Shown: positions 50,018-62,829 of the stretch, in pieces
Position numbering within the stretch: position 1 is the first letter of the stretch
Layout of the letters: each line of letters begins with the position of its first letter
Source of the DNA: Neurospora tetrasperma FGSC 2508
Lineage: Eukaryota; Ascomycota; Sordariomycetes; Sordariales; Sordariaceae
Direction of reading: 5' to 3'
DNA length: 64,000 bases
Assembly (NCBI RefSeq): GCF_000213175.1
Contig: NW_009799179.1
Coordinates: 8,140,705 to 8,204,704 of the forward strand
The notes under the pieces: model-generated
Database searches by the model: none
What the model saw: the letters and a program-made list of their open reading frames with translations, nothing else
What the model was told of the DNA's origin: nothing
Translations under genes and position numbers: made by a program

Positions 50018-52260
50018 ATGTCACTCAGCCGGTGCATTCTAGGGCTGGCTTGCCTGTGGCATGGCGTCATTGCCAGCCCACTGGGTGCCGTCCCATCCAA
50101 CATCCCGATTGCAACCGACCTTCAGACAGCAGAAACAGTCGCACAACCCATCGCGAACTCTGCAAGAAAGTTACACGGCAAATTTCTGCACATTACTGGT
50201 GGGCAGAGACGCGACGATCGGAAAGTCCCAAAGTATTGAGAGCTAATCGCTTCGTCGTCCCAGATTTACATCCCGACCAGTTCTACAAGCCGCACTCTTC
50301 CACAGACGAAGCTGATGCCTGCCACCGCGGCAAAGGGCCTGCGGGCGTTTACGGCGCCGAGGTCTCGGATTGTGACTCGCCCTTCGCCCTCATCAACGCA
50401 ACCTTCGACTGGATAGCCGCCAACGTCAAGGACGATATCGACTTTGTCATCTGGACCGGCGACACTGCCCGCCACGACAGCGACGAGGGAGTCCCGCGCA
50501 ATGCCGACCAAGTTTTGGGTACCAACCGTTGGATCGCCGACAAGATGGCCGAACTCTTCTCTGACTCGACGGGCCGTCACCTCGAAATCCCCATAGTACC
50601 GACGCTGGGAAACAATGACATCTTACCACACAACATTCTGCTCCCAGGGCCGAACTCATGGCTGCAGCACTACACGCACATCTGGCGCCGCTTTGTCCCA
50701 GAAGCACAGCGCCATAGCTTTCAATTCGGAGGGTGGTTCTACGTCGAGGTTATCCCGAACAGGCTCGCCATCTTCAGCCTGAATACGCTGTACTTCTTCG
50801 ACCGCAATGCTGGGACTGATGGTTGCGCCAGCCCCAGTGAGCCTGGGTACAAGCAGATGGAGTGGTTGCGCATCCAGCTTCAGATCATGCGGCAGCGTGG
50901 CATGAAGGCCATTCTTATGGGTCATGTTCCTCCTGCGCGGACGGATAGCAAAAAGCTGTGGGACGAGAATTGCTGGCAGAAGTACAGCCTCTGGCTCCGC
51001 CAGTATCGGGATGTGGTTGTGAGCGGCGTATTTGGCCACATGAACATCGACCATTTCTTCATTCACGATGAGCGGGACATCAACGTGGGCCAACTAGCCG
51101 GACTGCCCGGTGATAGCATTGACATTCGGGAGGCCATGGACGACGAGCTCTCGGTAACGGGAGCAGCCGACTACCTCCAAGAACTACGTCAGAACTGGGC
51201 AAAACTTCAACCGCCGCCCACCGACTCCAAGAACTCTGGCCAAATGAAGAAAGGCAAGAAGGGAAGGAAGGGCAAGAAGAAAAAGCCCGACGTGTGGGGT
51301 GAACGCTACTCGCTATCTCTCGTCAGCCCCAGCATCGTTCCGAACTACTATCCTGCCCTGCGTATCGTCGAATACAATATTTCGGGGTTGGAGGACACGC
51401 CCGTTTGGAGGGACGCAGCCAAGGACGCGATGTCGATCGAATTGGAGCAAAATGACAGGCAGAAGCACCTCGACCTCAAGCGACAACACTCTTCTCGCAT
51501 GGAAGATGACGACGAGATCGACGCCCAGAAGAAAAAGGGGAAGAAGAACAAGGGTGGTGACTCCAAACCGAAAAAACCCGACTTCCTCATTCCCCACCCC
51601 CCTGCGAAAAGCTCACCGCCAGGACCGGCCTACTCCCCACAGCCCCTTACGCTGACAGGCTACACTCAGTATTTTGCCAACCTTACGCACATCAACAACA
51701 TTACTACCGAGGCCTCGTCTGCGTTGTTGGATCACGATGAAGAGGAGGAGACATGGGTGGATTGGCTTCTCCGCTGGCGCAAAGGAAGGCACGGCAACAG
51801 GAAGCCTATCCACCCAAAGCCGGACCCGCGCGAGTTTCAATTTGAGGTGGAATACAGTACTTTTGATGATAAGCTGTACAAGCTGAGTGATCTTACAGTC
51901 AAAAACTATGTTGAGCTTGCGTACCGGATAAGTAAGCAGCCCAAAAAAGGCAAGGCTAAGAGTCTTGATGTCTCGTACGAGTCCGCGGCCGAAGAGGAGG
52001 AGGAGGAGGAGGATCTCTTTGAGGAAGTGGAAGAGACAGACGAGGAAGAAGAACAAGAAGATGATGATCTGAGTGATGGAGAAGAAGTAGACGATGACTC
52101 GGACGAAGACGAGTTGGAGACGGAAACCTTCAAGAAGCACGACAGGAAGAAGAACAAGAAGAAGAAGGGGAAGAAAAGGCAGAACAAGGTCTGGATGCAC
52201 TTCCTCACCCATGCCTTTGTCAGCACGGTGGAAAAGGAGGATTTGAAAAAGTTTACATAA
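50018..52260 (+). CDS. ppn1: Vacuolar endopolyphosphatase (Ppn1 family)
   Basis: Cleaves long inorganic polyphosphate chains in the vacuole. Exons are 50018-50198 and 50264-52260, giving 725 residues. The start MSLSRCILGLACLWHGVIA gives a signal/anchor segment; an ATG at 49940 would add 26 residues ahead of it. The calcineurin-like metallophosphatase core shows HITDLHPDQFY (first metal Asp, completed across the intron), VIWTGDTARHDSD near 125, GNNDILPHN near 176, LMGHVPPARTD near 280 and FGHMNIDHFF near 316. That order and the NDI and GHVPP motifs match the Ppn1/acid sphingomyelinase-like group. The distal part has Lys-rich patches (KKGKKGRKGKKKK) and a long acidic run of Glu/Asp near residues 645-690 before a terminal Lys cluster. 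This charge segregation is unusual beside the catalytic core and might bind polyphosphate or its metal ions; that is inference. Confidence 0.93.
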
Positions 52261-53007
52261 TAGGTAGTATGTTGCTGTTGGATCTGTTTACACATGGGTT
52301 TTGAATCTGGGAGCATCTGGCGTTTTCACGTTCAAAGGTTGAAGGCAACAAAGATGGCATATGGTTGTGGCGTTTAGGAAAACAAGGGATTTAGGGTTAG
52401 AGAAGGAAATATACCACGTTCATTGTTGGGTTGTCAAACTATTTGAGACGCTGTCTTTTACGCTGCTTAGCTTTCATTGGAAGAAGCATTGTGAATAAAA
52501 GGAGCAACCTGAATTGACTGACTGCCTTCGTGTTGCCGGTGATCATTTCACCAACTTCAGGAGCTTTGCTTTGCTTTGCCAGCCAAAGCATGCCCGTTCC
52601 TGGAAAGCCTGGCCACGTTGCCCCACAATAAACCCCACTGAGCCCCACAATCCCCTAGAGCTTGCATCTTCAGGTCAGGTTATCGGTCCCTTGATGGCCT
52701 TATCGCTTATCGGGTTAATTGAATTGCGTCCTTCGAGTCGCGTCTCTCCAACGAACTCTCCGCTGCTTCTCCTATTCAACCCGCCGTCTCTTTTATCTAA
52801 CCCTTTGTTTCGTTCTGTACCAGACGGACACAGACAGACATAACCCCCGACCGATATCACCTTCGAAACTCATACCAACTGCCGTCCCGATCCTGCATTG
52901 TACTTAACAAGCTATAACGAACGAAGGGAATGGCGCAATAACCCGCCCTCCCCCCGCCCCCAACTCTCGACTTCAACCTTGCATCCTTCTTCGCGACACC
53001 CCGCGAT
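52261..53007. other. intergenic, endopolyphosphatase to polysaccharide deacetylase
   Basis: Same-strand spacer holding the endopolyphosphatase 3' region and the presumed promoter of the next gene. From about 52,930 the sequence is C-rich just before the start codon. Nothing else was recognised. Confidence 0.55.
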
Positions 53008-53940
53008 ATGCCACGCCTCCTCCCACGCCTCTCCCTCTTCGCCGCCCTTCCCTCCGCTGTCCTCCGCCGCCGCACCCGCCGCGCCCGCATGGCCACCCTA
53101 ATCCTCCTTCTGCTCATCCTCCCCTCCATCCTCCTGCTCCCCTTCTATACCATCTACAAACCGCCCTCGTCTTTGATCCGGTACTTTTCGCAACGGTGGA
53201 CCGACGTCCTCTGGCGCCTTTGGTTGCCGCCGCACCGCAAGATCGTGGCCCTGACCATTGACGATGCGCCGTCCGATCACACGAGAGAGATCCTCGCGGC
53301 ATTGAAAGCGGGCGGGGTGCATGCGACGTTTTTTGTCATTGGAGGCCAGGTGCGGGGGAGGGAGGAGATCTTGAGGGAGATTGTGAGGCAAGGGCATGAA
53401 TTGGGGAATCACGGGATGCATGATGAGATGGCGAGGGAGCTGGCGGATGAGGAGCTGGAGAGGCAGATGAAGGAGGTGGAGGGGTTGATTCGAGAGGCTT
53501 ACGAGGCTGAGGGGAGGGTGTGGCCTGGTGGCAGTGCTGGCCATGGTGCAGAAGGGAGAACAACAGGTGGGACAGATACGACGACAACAGAAACAAGGGA
53601 TACAAGAACAAGAGAAGGCGGGACCGTCGAAGAGCAAGTCATCGAGGGCAAATATTACCGGCCTGGATCAGGGTTCTTTAGCGAGAGGATGTTGAGTCTG
53701 GTGAGGAAACTGGGGTATCGATTGGTTTTGGGGAGCATATATCCACATGATGCCCAGATTGGGTATGCCTGGTTGAATGCGAGGCATATCCTCAGTATGC
53801 TGAGCCCCGGGGGAATTATTATCTGTCATGATCGGAGGAGTTGGACGCCGCCCATGTTGAGGAAGGTGTTGCCGGAGATGCAGAGGAGGGGGTATAAAGC
53901 TGTGACGGTGTCGCAGCTTTTGGAGGAGGCGACGGGGTAA
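53008..53940 (+). CDS. NodB-type polysaccharide (chitin) deacetylase, membrane-anchored
   Basis: CE4 family enzyme expected to remove N-acetyl groups from chitin or related N-acetylglucosamine polymers. Single exon of 310 residues. An Arg-rich N-terminus precedes one strong hydrophobic segment at about residues 28-50 (ATLILLLLILPSILLLPFYT), so it is probably a type II membrane protein of the secretory pathway. Catalytic motifs: LTIDDAPS near 83 (base and metal Asp), HELGNHGMH near 130 (metal His pair), YYRPGSGFF near 213 (Arg-Pro motif) and IIICHDRRSW near 271 (late His). A Gly/Thr/Glu-rich insert near 170-205 separates motifs 2 and 3. The exact substrate is unknown. Met-28 is an alternative start that would keep the anchor. 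Confidence 0.9.
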   Translation: MPRLLPRLSLFAALPSAVLRRRTRRARMATLILLLLILPSILLLPFYTIYKPPSSLIRYFSQRWTDVLWRLWLPPHRKIVALTIDDAPSDHTREILAALKAGGVHATFFVIGGQVRGREEILREIVRQGHELGNHGMHDEMARELADEELERQMKEVEGLIREAYEAEGRVWPGGSAGHGAEGRTTGGTDTTTTETRDTRTREGGTVEEQVIEGKYYRPGSGFFSERMLSLVRKLGYRLVLGSIYPHDAQIGYAWLNARHILSMLSPGGIIICHDRRSWTPPMLRKVLPEMQRRGYKAVTVSQLLEEATG

Positions 53941-54409
53941 ACATATTGTCGGATGGGGATTGTTGGAATTACTAGACTATATTGCATGTCGGCGTTAGGG
54001 AAAAGGTGCGGTGAAATCATTTTGGGTGGGAATAGTTATCACTGAAACCACTTCGCAGTGAATAATGGTATTGCATTTTGCGGCCATCTCGCTGGGAGTG
54101 TCAAAAGCAAGACTCGAAGACTATTCGGCGTGGCACAATATTGGATGGCTGGATTGGAACCAAAATAACCATCTATGTGCTGGAATTTGGAGAACATGAT
54201 GCACCAGGTTTGGCATTGATTACGGATACGTCAGTCCATAACACTTTGGTACCATTTTGGTGGCGCTCATCTCCTGTTGTGCGTATCACTCACAGTGGTC
54301 GAACTAGCCTATCACAGCCAGCTCATCAAAGTCGGGTAATACTGCATGCTTGAATTTTAAAGTATCATACCAATGTGTCGTGCACTCAAAAACTCATTAT
54401 ATGAATCCA
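53941..54409. other. convergent 3' region, deacetylase / bna6
   Basis: 470 bp holding both 3' flanks. No further feature was seen. Confidence 0.55.
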
Positions 54410-55388
54410 TTAGCTCGAAATCTCAGGGCCGGTGCCCTTGTCGACATTGATCTTGAGCGAAAAGTCGACGTGCGGCACGCCTTGGTGAATGGAGCTTGTC
54501 GAAAGGATATCGATATCTAATGTGCCTGTCAGCGACATTTCTACTGGAGATGATTGATCCGGCACACTTACCGTGGCAAATGTAGGACTCGGCATTGTCG
54601 GCAGTCAAACCACCGGAAACCTCAAGCAAGAACTGCTTCTTGCCAGCCCACCTTTCCTTCAGGTTGCGAGCAGCGACCCTGACGCCCTCACCAGTGAAGT
54701 TGTCCAGCATAATAATGTCAGCACCGGCAGCAATCGCCTCATCAGCTTCCTCCTCACTCTGCACCTCAACCTCGATCTTGAGGCTGAAGCCACCAGCCGC
54801 CTTAGCCGCCTTGACAGCGTCAGTAATGCTGCCGCGGCTCCACACGTGGTTGTCCTTGAGCATGGTCATGGTGCTGAGATCCATGCGGTGGGTGTCGGCT
54901 CCTCCGACGAGCATGCCGTACTTCTCGACAAGACGGAATCCGGGCGTGGTCTTCCTAGTACCCGCCACGATCCCCTTGTACCCGGCACTCCGCAGGTTCA
55001 CCAGCAGGTGCCGGCTCTGCGTAGCCACGCCGGAGCAGCGGGCCAGGATGTTGAGGGCCACACGCTCGCCCTCGAGCAGGCCGCGCGCGGGACCGGTCAC
55101 CGTTGCCAGCGCCCTCTTTCCGCCGTGGGTCTCGACGTGGCAGCCCTCGGTCGCGTGCCACTCGACGGTGCAGCCGCACTGCTTGAACACCTCATTGAAA
55201 AAGGGCACGCCGGCCAAGATTCCCTGCGACTTCCCCCAGAGAGTGGCAGTGCGCGGCGCGTCGCCGACAACGAAACCGCCGACGTCGAACGAAGGAGTGT
55301 CCTCAGCGAGCCAGGCTGTTATTTGGGACTTCCACGAAACGGGGAGGATGTGCTCGAGGGAGCCGTGGTCGAGAGCCATGTCAATCAT
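54410..55388 (-). CDS. bna6: Nicotinate-nucleotide pyrophosphorylase (carboxylating), quinolinate phosphoribosyltransferase
   Basis: Converts quinolinate and PRPP to nicotinate mononucleotide, the last pathway-specific step of de novo NAD synthesis from tryptophan. Exons are 55388-54572 and 54516-54410, giving 307 residues, close to yeast Bna6 (295). Signature segments in order: [83 protein letters not shown], and after the splice [20 protein letters not shown]. Arg/Lys residues expected for phosphate and carboxylate binding sit in the RKTTPG and KDNH motifs. The 55-nt intron has GTAAGT, a GCTGAC branch and an ATTAG acceptor. Met at 55379 is a possible alternative start. Confidence 0.97.
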
Positions 55389-56449
55389 GATGGGCGATTT
55401 TTTTAATTTTAAGTTTTCCTTGTTTTGGTTGCGTCGAGTCCTGGGTCTGCAATTGGTGAGTGCTTGTTTGTTTTGGGGGGATATGTTTTAATTCGATGGC
55501 TGCAAAAGCTATCTTGATAGAGGCAGTCTAGGTTCTTAGTCACACTTATGAGACGCCACTCATCGATAGGTTGCGGGATCAGATGAGCGGAAGACACGCC
55601 GGTGCAGCTCCGACAATACCCGCTGAAGGTCTCAATGAGCCGGGATAGGTCCGAAGCAGACGGTTCAGCGGGGGTTAGAAAAGAGAGGGGTGGTGCGAAG
55701 ACACTTCCGGGCCAATGTGGGATTTGCAGCGCACTTACAGATATCGGAATTCGAAGTCGTCGCCGATTGTAAAACTTGAGGCGATGACGTTGAATGTCCC
55801 CAGAAAGCCCGGGTCCGCTACCGGGCCGCGCAATTTCGGGGAGCGGGGGAGCGACAGACTAGGATTTCGGGGCTTCTGAGGGGAAGAAGGGGTTGCCCTG
55901 TTAACCCTAACCTGTTAGCGCGGTTCTTCCACTCATCAGTCATCACAGCCTTCAAAGTCTGACAACGCTGGACGTCTATTTAAACAACACCGGAGTATTA
56001 TATTACCGTCTCTTTGAAAAAAATATATCGTGTCCTGCACTCTAGTTGGCATTTTGCCCCCTTTATTACCTACACGTGTCCTTGATTCCGCAATCGCGCC
56101 ATGGTTGTCCCGCACTGACAAGCATAAAGGGGACGCAGTTATCGTGCATGCTCGGGTCAGTCGGGGTCTTCCAATATCAATCATCCTCCTCCGGGACGGG
56201 TAAAGGTCATTGTCACATCACACCTCAGGAGCAAGTGATCAACACCGTGGTCAAGGGATAGCTACTCGGTATTCCGTACCTTGGTTTGCTTTGTGGTCCA
56301 CGATGGCGCTCTATATGTGGTCCTGATATCTGATGTCTTGAGTGCGAATACTCGGCCGTCACCATTGACCTGCCACTTTTCAGCTTCACTCGACTCAGAC
56401 TAAGACCAAGCGACTTCAACACATAAAAAGCCTCAACATCCAGAAAAAC
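55389..56449. other. bna6 upstream region up to the AT-rich block
   Basis: About 1.1 kb of normal-composition DNA with no supported gene. The change to AT-rich sequence occurs near 56,440-56,500. Confidence 0.55.
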
Positions 56450-57600
56450 TTCTATTAATACCGACAACGATAAAACGTATACCGTAACCGCCTTACTATC
56501 GTCTAGCTTCGACGCCTATTAACCAACTTCTTTATACCGAAAATTTCGTATCTCGCTCAAAATAACCCGCTTCCTAATTTATATACCTGCTTTATCCTAA
56601 ATAACCTAACTTATACCATTAATTCGGCGTATTATATACCCTTATTTATATTTATCTTTAGTCTTCTATTTACCTTATAATACCGCTATATAGCCAACTC
56701 TAGATTCTTTCTGTAACGGGGACAGCACGGTTAATACGGGTGCTGGTCGTATAGCTTAATTAAAATTCTATAAAAGAGGAAAAGTTTATCTAAAATACGG
56801 ATCTACCGGCGCTAAGAGGTTTTTATCGGGGCTGCGCGCTCTACGCTATTGTAATTAACGATAGTTCTAGTCCTAAAGATTAGAGTTTATAACCCGGGCA
56901 CTAGCCCTATAATATTACCCTCCTCCTTCCCCCCCTCCTTACCCCTCTCCTACCTACCCTTATAATTAGTTTCTAATATATTCGCAATTTCTATCTTAAT
57001 TATAAATTTATTTCCTATACCGTTAACCGACGTATTTATACCTTCTATTTAATATAGTAATTACTATACTAAATAGTAATTAATAATAAATAGTAATAGG
57101 TAGTAGGTAATAGTTTTAGCGTTTATACTCTTTAAATTTATATATATAATTCCTTTTCCCTTCGCTTTTTAAACTTCTCCCTTTTCTCTTTTTTTTTTAA
57201 TAGTAATTTAATCCTTTAAAGTAAATAATATTATTTTCCTTTCCGTTTAATACTAATCCGTTTCTTCCGACCTCCTTAATATTTTTAAATACCTTACTAT
57301 ATACTATCCTTTTCCGTTAATTTAGCCTCGCTCCCGGATTCTAGCCCCTAAACTTTTTATTCTATTAAAAATAATTTATTAGCCTTTACCTCCGCCCGCT
57401 TTAGTACTTCGCCCTTTAGCTCCCCTTTTACTTATTTTAATACTTTACCCCCTAGCCCCCCCTTCTATAATTCCTCTCTATTAACGCTAACCTTCCTAAT
57501 GCCCCTTCCTTAAATTCTAATATACCCCCCTCCCTTAATTATTACCCTTAATCCCGCTATATAATTATTACTATTATTATAACCCTTTTAAATTCGTATT
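56450..57600. repeat. AT-rich degenerate repeat DNA, left part of the block
   Basis: Sequence with strong TpA enrichment and no coding frames, consistent with RIP. A better preserved patch at about 56,711-56,910 opens TGTAACGGGGACAGCACGG and has the look of an LTR start. I found no partner copy in the window, so it may be a solo or truncated LTR, or the leader of the downstream element. Confidence 0.6.
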
Positions 57601-60600
57601 TTATAAAGAAGTACTAGCGCGAAGTAAATTTTTTTTTTTTTTTATATCTTACTCTCTTAAGGTCTCTCCTCCGACGTTGTATCGTTGCTAACCTTTTTAC
57701 TATAGTTTAATTATAAAGAATCTACTATACCCTATATTATATATTTAAATATAAAGGAAACCTATTTTATAATACTTAATTATATTATATACGCTAATTA
57801 TTATTATAATAGTAAGTAGTACGACCGGGTATTATTGATAACCTTATATATAATTACTATTTAGGAGGCGGTATCTAGCGCTACGGTTAAAGTAATAATA
57901 AAAAAGAATTTAAATTAATATATAAATATTTAAAGGAATATTACCGAACTATATAAGAAAGGATTTATTAATTAATATATTACTTCTACTTCTTTCTTTC
58001 TATTTTCCCTCCTATTCAAAAACTTTAGTACTAACCTTTCTCTTTTTTTTTCTTTTTAACTACAAATATTTATACTATATTAAAGCGGTTTCCCCCTTCC
58101 CCCCTTCCCTTCTATTAATAGTACCCTTACCCTATAAATTACGTATAATTTAAGATAGGGTAGTAATTTTAGAAGTAAGGATGGATATTATAGAAATAGG
58201 AGATAATTGTAAGAGAAAAATTTAGAAGAAATAGAAAAATTTAAAATTAATATTACTCTTTTTCTTCTTTTTTATAACCAACGTTATTATTTCTTATATT
58301 TAATAATAAAATATTTAATTAGATTATTATTAATAATAGTTAGGCTATATTTAGTTTTAAAATAGTTTAATACTATAGTATTAACTACTATTTATAAAGG
58401 TTCCTAAATTTATTCTACCTATCCTACCTACTTTATTAATACTTCTCTATATCCCTTCTTTATTTAATAGTATAAAATTTTATTTATAAAATATTCTTTT
58501 TTATTATTAATTATAATAATTGGAGGTTAAAGGTTAATAATAACCTACTTTAGTAAAGGATTGTTCCGAATACGTTATAGGAAATCTATATAAAATTTAT
58601 TAAAGACTTTAATAGTAATATTAGTAAATTCTATAATATATAAATTAAGAATTCTTGAAATTATATATTTAATATATATTTAATCTAACTTCTTTTTAGG
58701 GTATTTAATTCTAAAGTTTTTAAAGTTTAATTAAACTTTATCCCCCTCCTTAAAGACTTGGGCTAATTATTTCTTATAATTTATAAAACGTTCTTAATCC
58801 TATACTAAAATAATTATTGTTGTTTAATAAAAATTTATAATTTACTATAGCTATATAACGAAACCTTTAATTCTCTTTTATAGGTTTATAAATTCAGTTT
58901 CTACGGGTTGGATAATAATTACTATAGGGGATTATAAATAATAATTGTAAATAATAATGAATAGAAATATTCCGATTATAATACTTATTCTACTATTAAT
59001 TATTAATTATATAGTAGAGTATTAATAATCCTAATTATTCTATATATAGTTTATAAAGATTCTTAAAAATATTTACACCTTTTAATTTATATGTTTTGGC
59101 CCGCTATTAGTTTGGGGGTAAAATACTATATTTAATTACTATTCTACTCTAAGGAGGTTATAGAAATATTTTTAGAAATTATTAATCTAATTAAAACTTC
59201 TATTATTAATAATAAACCGGGGCTAATTATAGTAGTATATAAAATATTATAGAAAAGCTTTAATAACTATTCTTACTTCTATAGTAGGTATAGGTTTTAA
59301 AATTACTATTTTACTAAACCGGTTTTTAATAATTAAGAGGTTTATGTAGCTTCCTAAAGGTAGGAAATTAATAATAAAATCTATTTAAATATTTCTAAAG
59401 AATTAATTTAGGATCGGTAGTAATCTAAATAACCCTTTCTTTTATTCTTTCTAATATTTTACCCTCCTATAAGTGTTATAGTTAATTATAAACTAATGAA
59501 TATAAATATTTATTAACGGTTAGTAGAAATTTCTATTAATAGTATATATTATACTTTCTCTCCCTATATAACTAAGAGTAATTAAGTTGTATATTCTTTA
59601 AATAAGGTGTATATATAGAATATTCTTCTTTAAATCTTCGGGAAATATATAGAAGGTAGTTACTTCTATAATAATTAGGGCTCCGGGGATTTAAATATAG
59701 CTTTAATAATATAACTTCCCTAAATTATTAATTCAATATTTTCCTAATTATATTTTTAAACCTTAAATTACAGCGGACAAACTTTAATTACTATTAATAA
59801 TTACTTAAAGAACGTTTTAGTAAATTATATCCTACTAAGCTACCTTTTCATAAAATTATTATAAATCCGGATTTTTAAATACCCTTACGCCCTCCTTTAT
59901 AATTATAGAGGAGGCTACTATACGAATATAATTCTTAAAAACCTTTTAAAGGATTAATTATATCTCCCTTATTTCTATATCCTCCTTATTAGGTTTATTT
60001 TAATCCCGCTATAATAGAATATTATATATTATAATAAATTTACTTAGACGGTACTAAATTTCGAAATTAAACTTCGAAAGAAGTTTAATTTAATATACTT
60101 AATATTTAAAGAATTTCTATCTCTCTATAAAGTATTTAAAGTTCTAATAGTCGGTTATAATAATAAATTTTTTATAATTTTTAAATTCTATTAACTATTC
60201 CTCTAAATACTAAATAATCGCTAATATTTCCTTATTATAAATAGAATAATTATATTTAATTAATATAAATATTTAAAAATAGTAGTAGACGCCTTTTCTA
60301 GGAAGTTGGAAATATTTAAAATAATATTCTAGAAGCGTAATAATTAGAGGATTTTATAATTATTAAAGCTATTTCCGGAAGGTTATTTTATTTATATAGG
60401 TAATAAAGAAGATAAGCCGACGACCGAATTAAATATAATCTTAAAAATTTCTAAGCCCTCTAAAATTTCGGAGGTAGATTCCGAGAAACCGGAGGCCGAA
60501 CCTAATATAACGGAGGGTTAAAATTAAATAGCGGAACCGAAGCGCCCCGCCCTATTAATAAATCGATTATTAAAAGCTAATTAGTAAGAGGAATTACAAT

Positions 60601-62800
60601 TCATTTATTAAATTAAAGCGGAGGCGGAATTTAAGCTTTATATGCTAAAAGAGGGATTACTCCTATACAACGGTAAGTTGGTCGTATTAGATAAAGATAT
60701 ATTAAGGATGAAAATTATCCGAGTAGGATACGAAACCTTAATAATAGTTCATCCCGGCTGTAATAAGATTAGAAGACTATTTATTAAATAATATTAGTAG
60801 CTTAGAATAATAAAAGATATTAATAAATATATAAATAACTATTAGATATATAGGACGTTAAAAGTTCTTTGTAATAAGACCCTTAGACTATTATATCCCT
60901 AATTTATTGAGAAGGATAATAGAATTTAGAAGTTTATAATAATCGATTTTAAATTAATACTAAAAGAAAAACTTTAGGAATATAATAAGTTAATAGTTAT
61001 AATAGATAGAATATCGAAAGCTTCCTAGTACAACCTATATTACGATACTATTATAGTAAAGGACGTTATAATACTTTACTACGAAGGTTTATATTGAATC
61101 TACGGGTTACTTAAAGATATAATTAGCGATAGAGAGCCTTAATTCGTTTTGGAGTTTATAAAAGAATTATTAAGTATTTTAAATATTAATTAACGATTAC
61201 GCCCTTTTATTAATTATAACTAAGATAATTAGTTGGTAGTAATACCTACGCTAAATATAATTTAGGCTACCCTATTGTACGATAGCTTAGGAGGTTTAAG
61301 CTTATACGAAGTACTCTTTAGGTTCCTAATAAACCTACTAGTTAATTGGGATAAGAGGAATACGGAAGTAAAGACAAACTTATAATGCGTAGAAGCGTAG
61401 AAATTGCTAGATTTATTAAAAAAATACTACGATTGGGCGCGATAAATTATTGCTAAGGCGTAAGAATAATAAATAAAATAAACGAATAGATATTGGAGAA
61501 TCCCTAATTTTAGAGTAGGTAATAAGGTGTTTATTATTAAGAAAGGATAGTTAATAAATAGGCCTAATAATAAATTAGATTACCTGCTAATAAGGATCCT
61601 ATATAAAATTATCAAAATAAAGGGGATGTTATATAAATTAGATTTATTAGAAGGATAGAGGGGAAGTAGGGTTTATTATATAAATAAATTAAGGAAAGAT
61701 CCGAGGAATCCCCTATTAGGTTAAATTAATAAGAATCCGGTAGGGATTATAGTAAAAGACGATAATAACGAAGTAGAAGAATAGAAAGTAGAGGATATTT
61801 TAATTTATAAGTTAACGAATAAAACGCTAGAGTATTAAGTTATATAGAAGGGTTAGGATTTAAACTTTAAATAGTATTTAGTAGAATACTTTAAAAATAT
61901 TAGTAAAAAGCTAGACGTTTATTATAAAGAAAACCTAAATAAATTAGAACCGCCGAAACGCTTAGGGATATAAATAAAGGTTTCTTATAATAGAAGAATT
62001 GTAAGGAAATATACGGAGGATAATCGGCCTAAAGAAACGATAATAAAATTAAAAATAAGGCGTATATATAAAAAATAATTAATAGGAAGGAGGATAGAGA
62101 AGTAAATTAATAAAGAAGAGGTTACAGTTCGTCTACTACCGACTATAGCCTTAGTTGTATAGTGCAATAGCGTAGCGTAATAGCTTATAAAATTATATAA
62201 TAACGTACTAAAGTTCGAAGGTATCTGTCCTCTATTGGGAAAGCGGCCGGTTCGAGTTTAATTAGGGGGAAGTTTTTTTTTATATTTTTGAAAGTATATA
62301 GTTATTGCTATAGTAATTAGATTAAATATAGCCGTAATAATTAGTATAGAGTTCGTTTTAGCTTTCTTTTATTGTAATATAATAGATTGGACCAATTGTT
62401 ACAATAGGTTTATATAGGTAGTTATTTTTTTATATATTAGGCATTTACCTTTTATCTTACTTCCTTTCTTTCATCTTACTTCTTTTCTTTCGGCTCTAGG
62501 GCTAAACCTTTATTCCGAGGGGGGGGGTAATGTTATAGTATAGTTGGATGGCCCAGCGTATAGGGTACTATAGTATATCAGATAGAATAAGGCTTATACT
62601 CTTATTAATAGGATTAACGGAAAAGGAAGGCGGCGACGAGTAGTAGGATTTAACTTATATATCCAGACCCGCGATGCCCTCGTTTGACAACTTCCTTTTC
62701 CTCCTTATACTTAATATTACTTTGATTTGTAGCTTCTAATCTTGTTGTCTTTATTATTCTATTAATTTCGTACAAACTAATTACTTCTAATTTTACTTTT
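57600..62800 (+). mobile_element. Ty3/gypsy-type (chromovirus) retrotransposon remnant
   Basis: A fossil element in plus orientation with very many breaks across all frames and a RIP-like composition. Resemblance to the family order is visible: reverse transcriptase and RNase H between about 59.0 and 60.3 kb, integrase zinc-binding and core regions at about 60.6-61.5 kb, then a chromodomain-like stretch near 61.7-62.0 kb. A polypurine tract at 62,516-62,527 is followed by TG at 62,531, where a 3' LTR should begin. A matching left LTR was not found, so the left limit and total length are uncertain. The element is old and inactive. Confidence 0.72.
62531..62800 (+). repeat. candidate 3' LTR of the gypsy-type remnant
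   Basis: Starts with TG directly after a G-rich polypurine tract and contains a relatively GC-richer patch (62,620-62,700). The right end is not fixed because no second copy was found to align. Confidence 0.5.
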
Positions 62801-62829
62801 CTTTCCTATACGTAATAATTAAATATAAT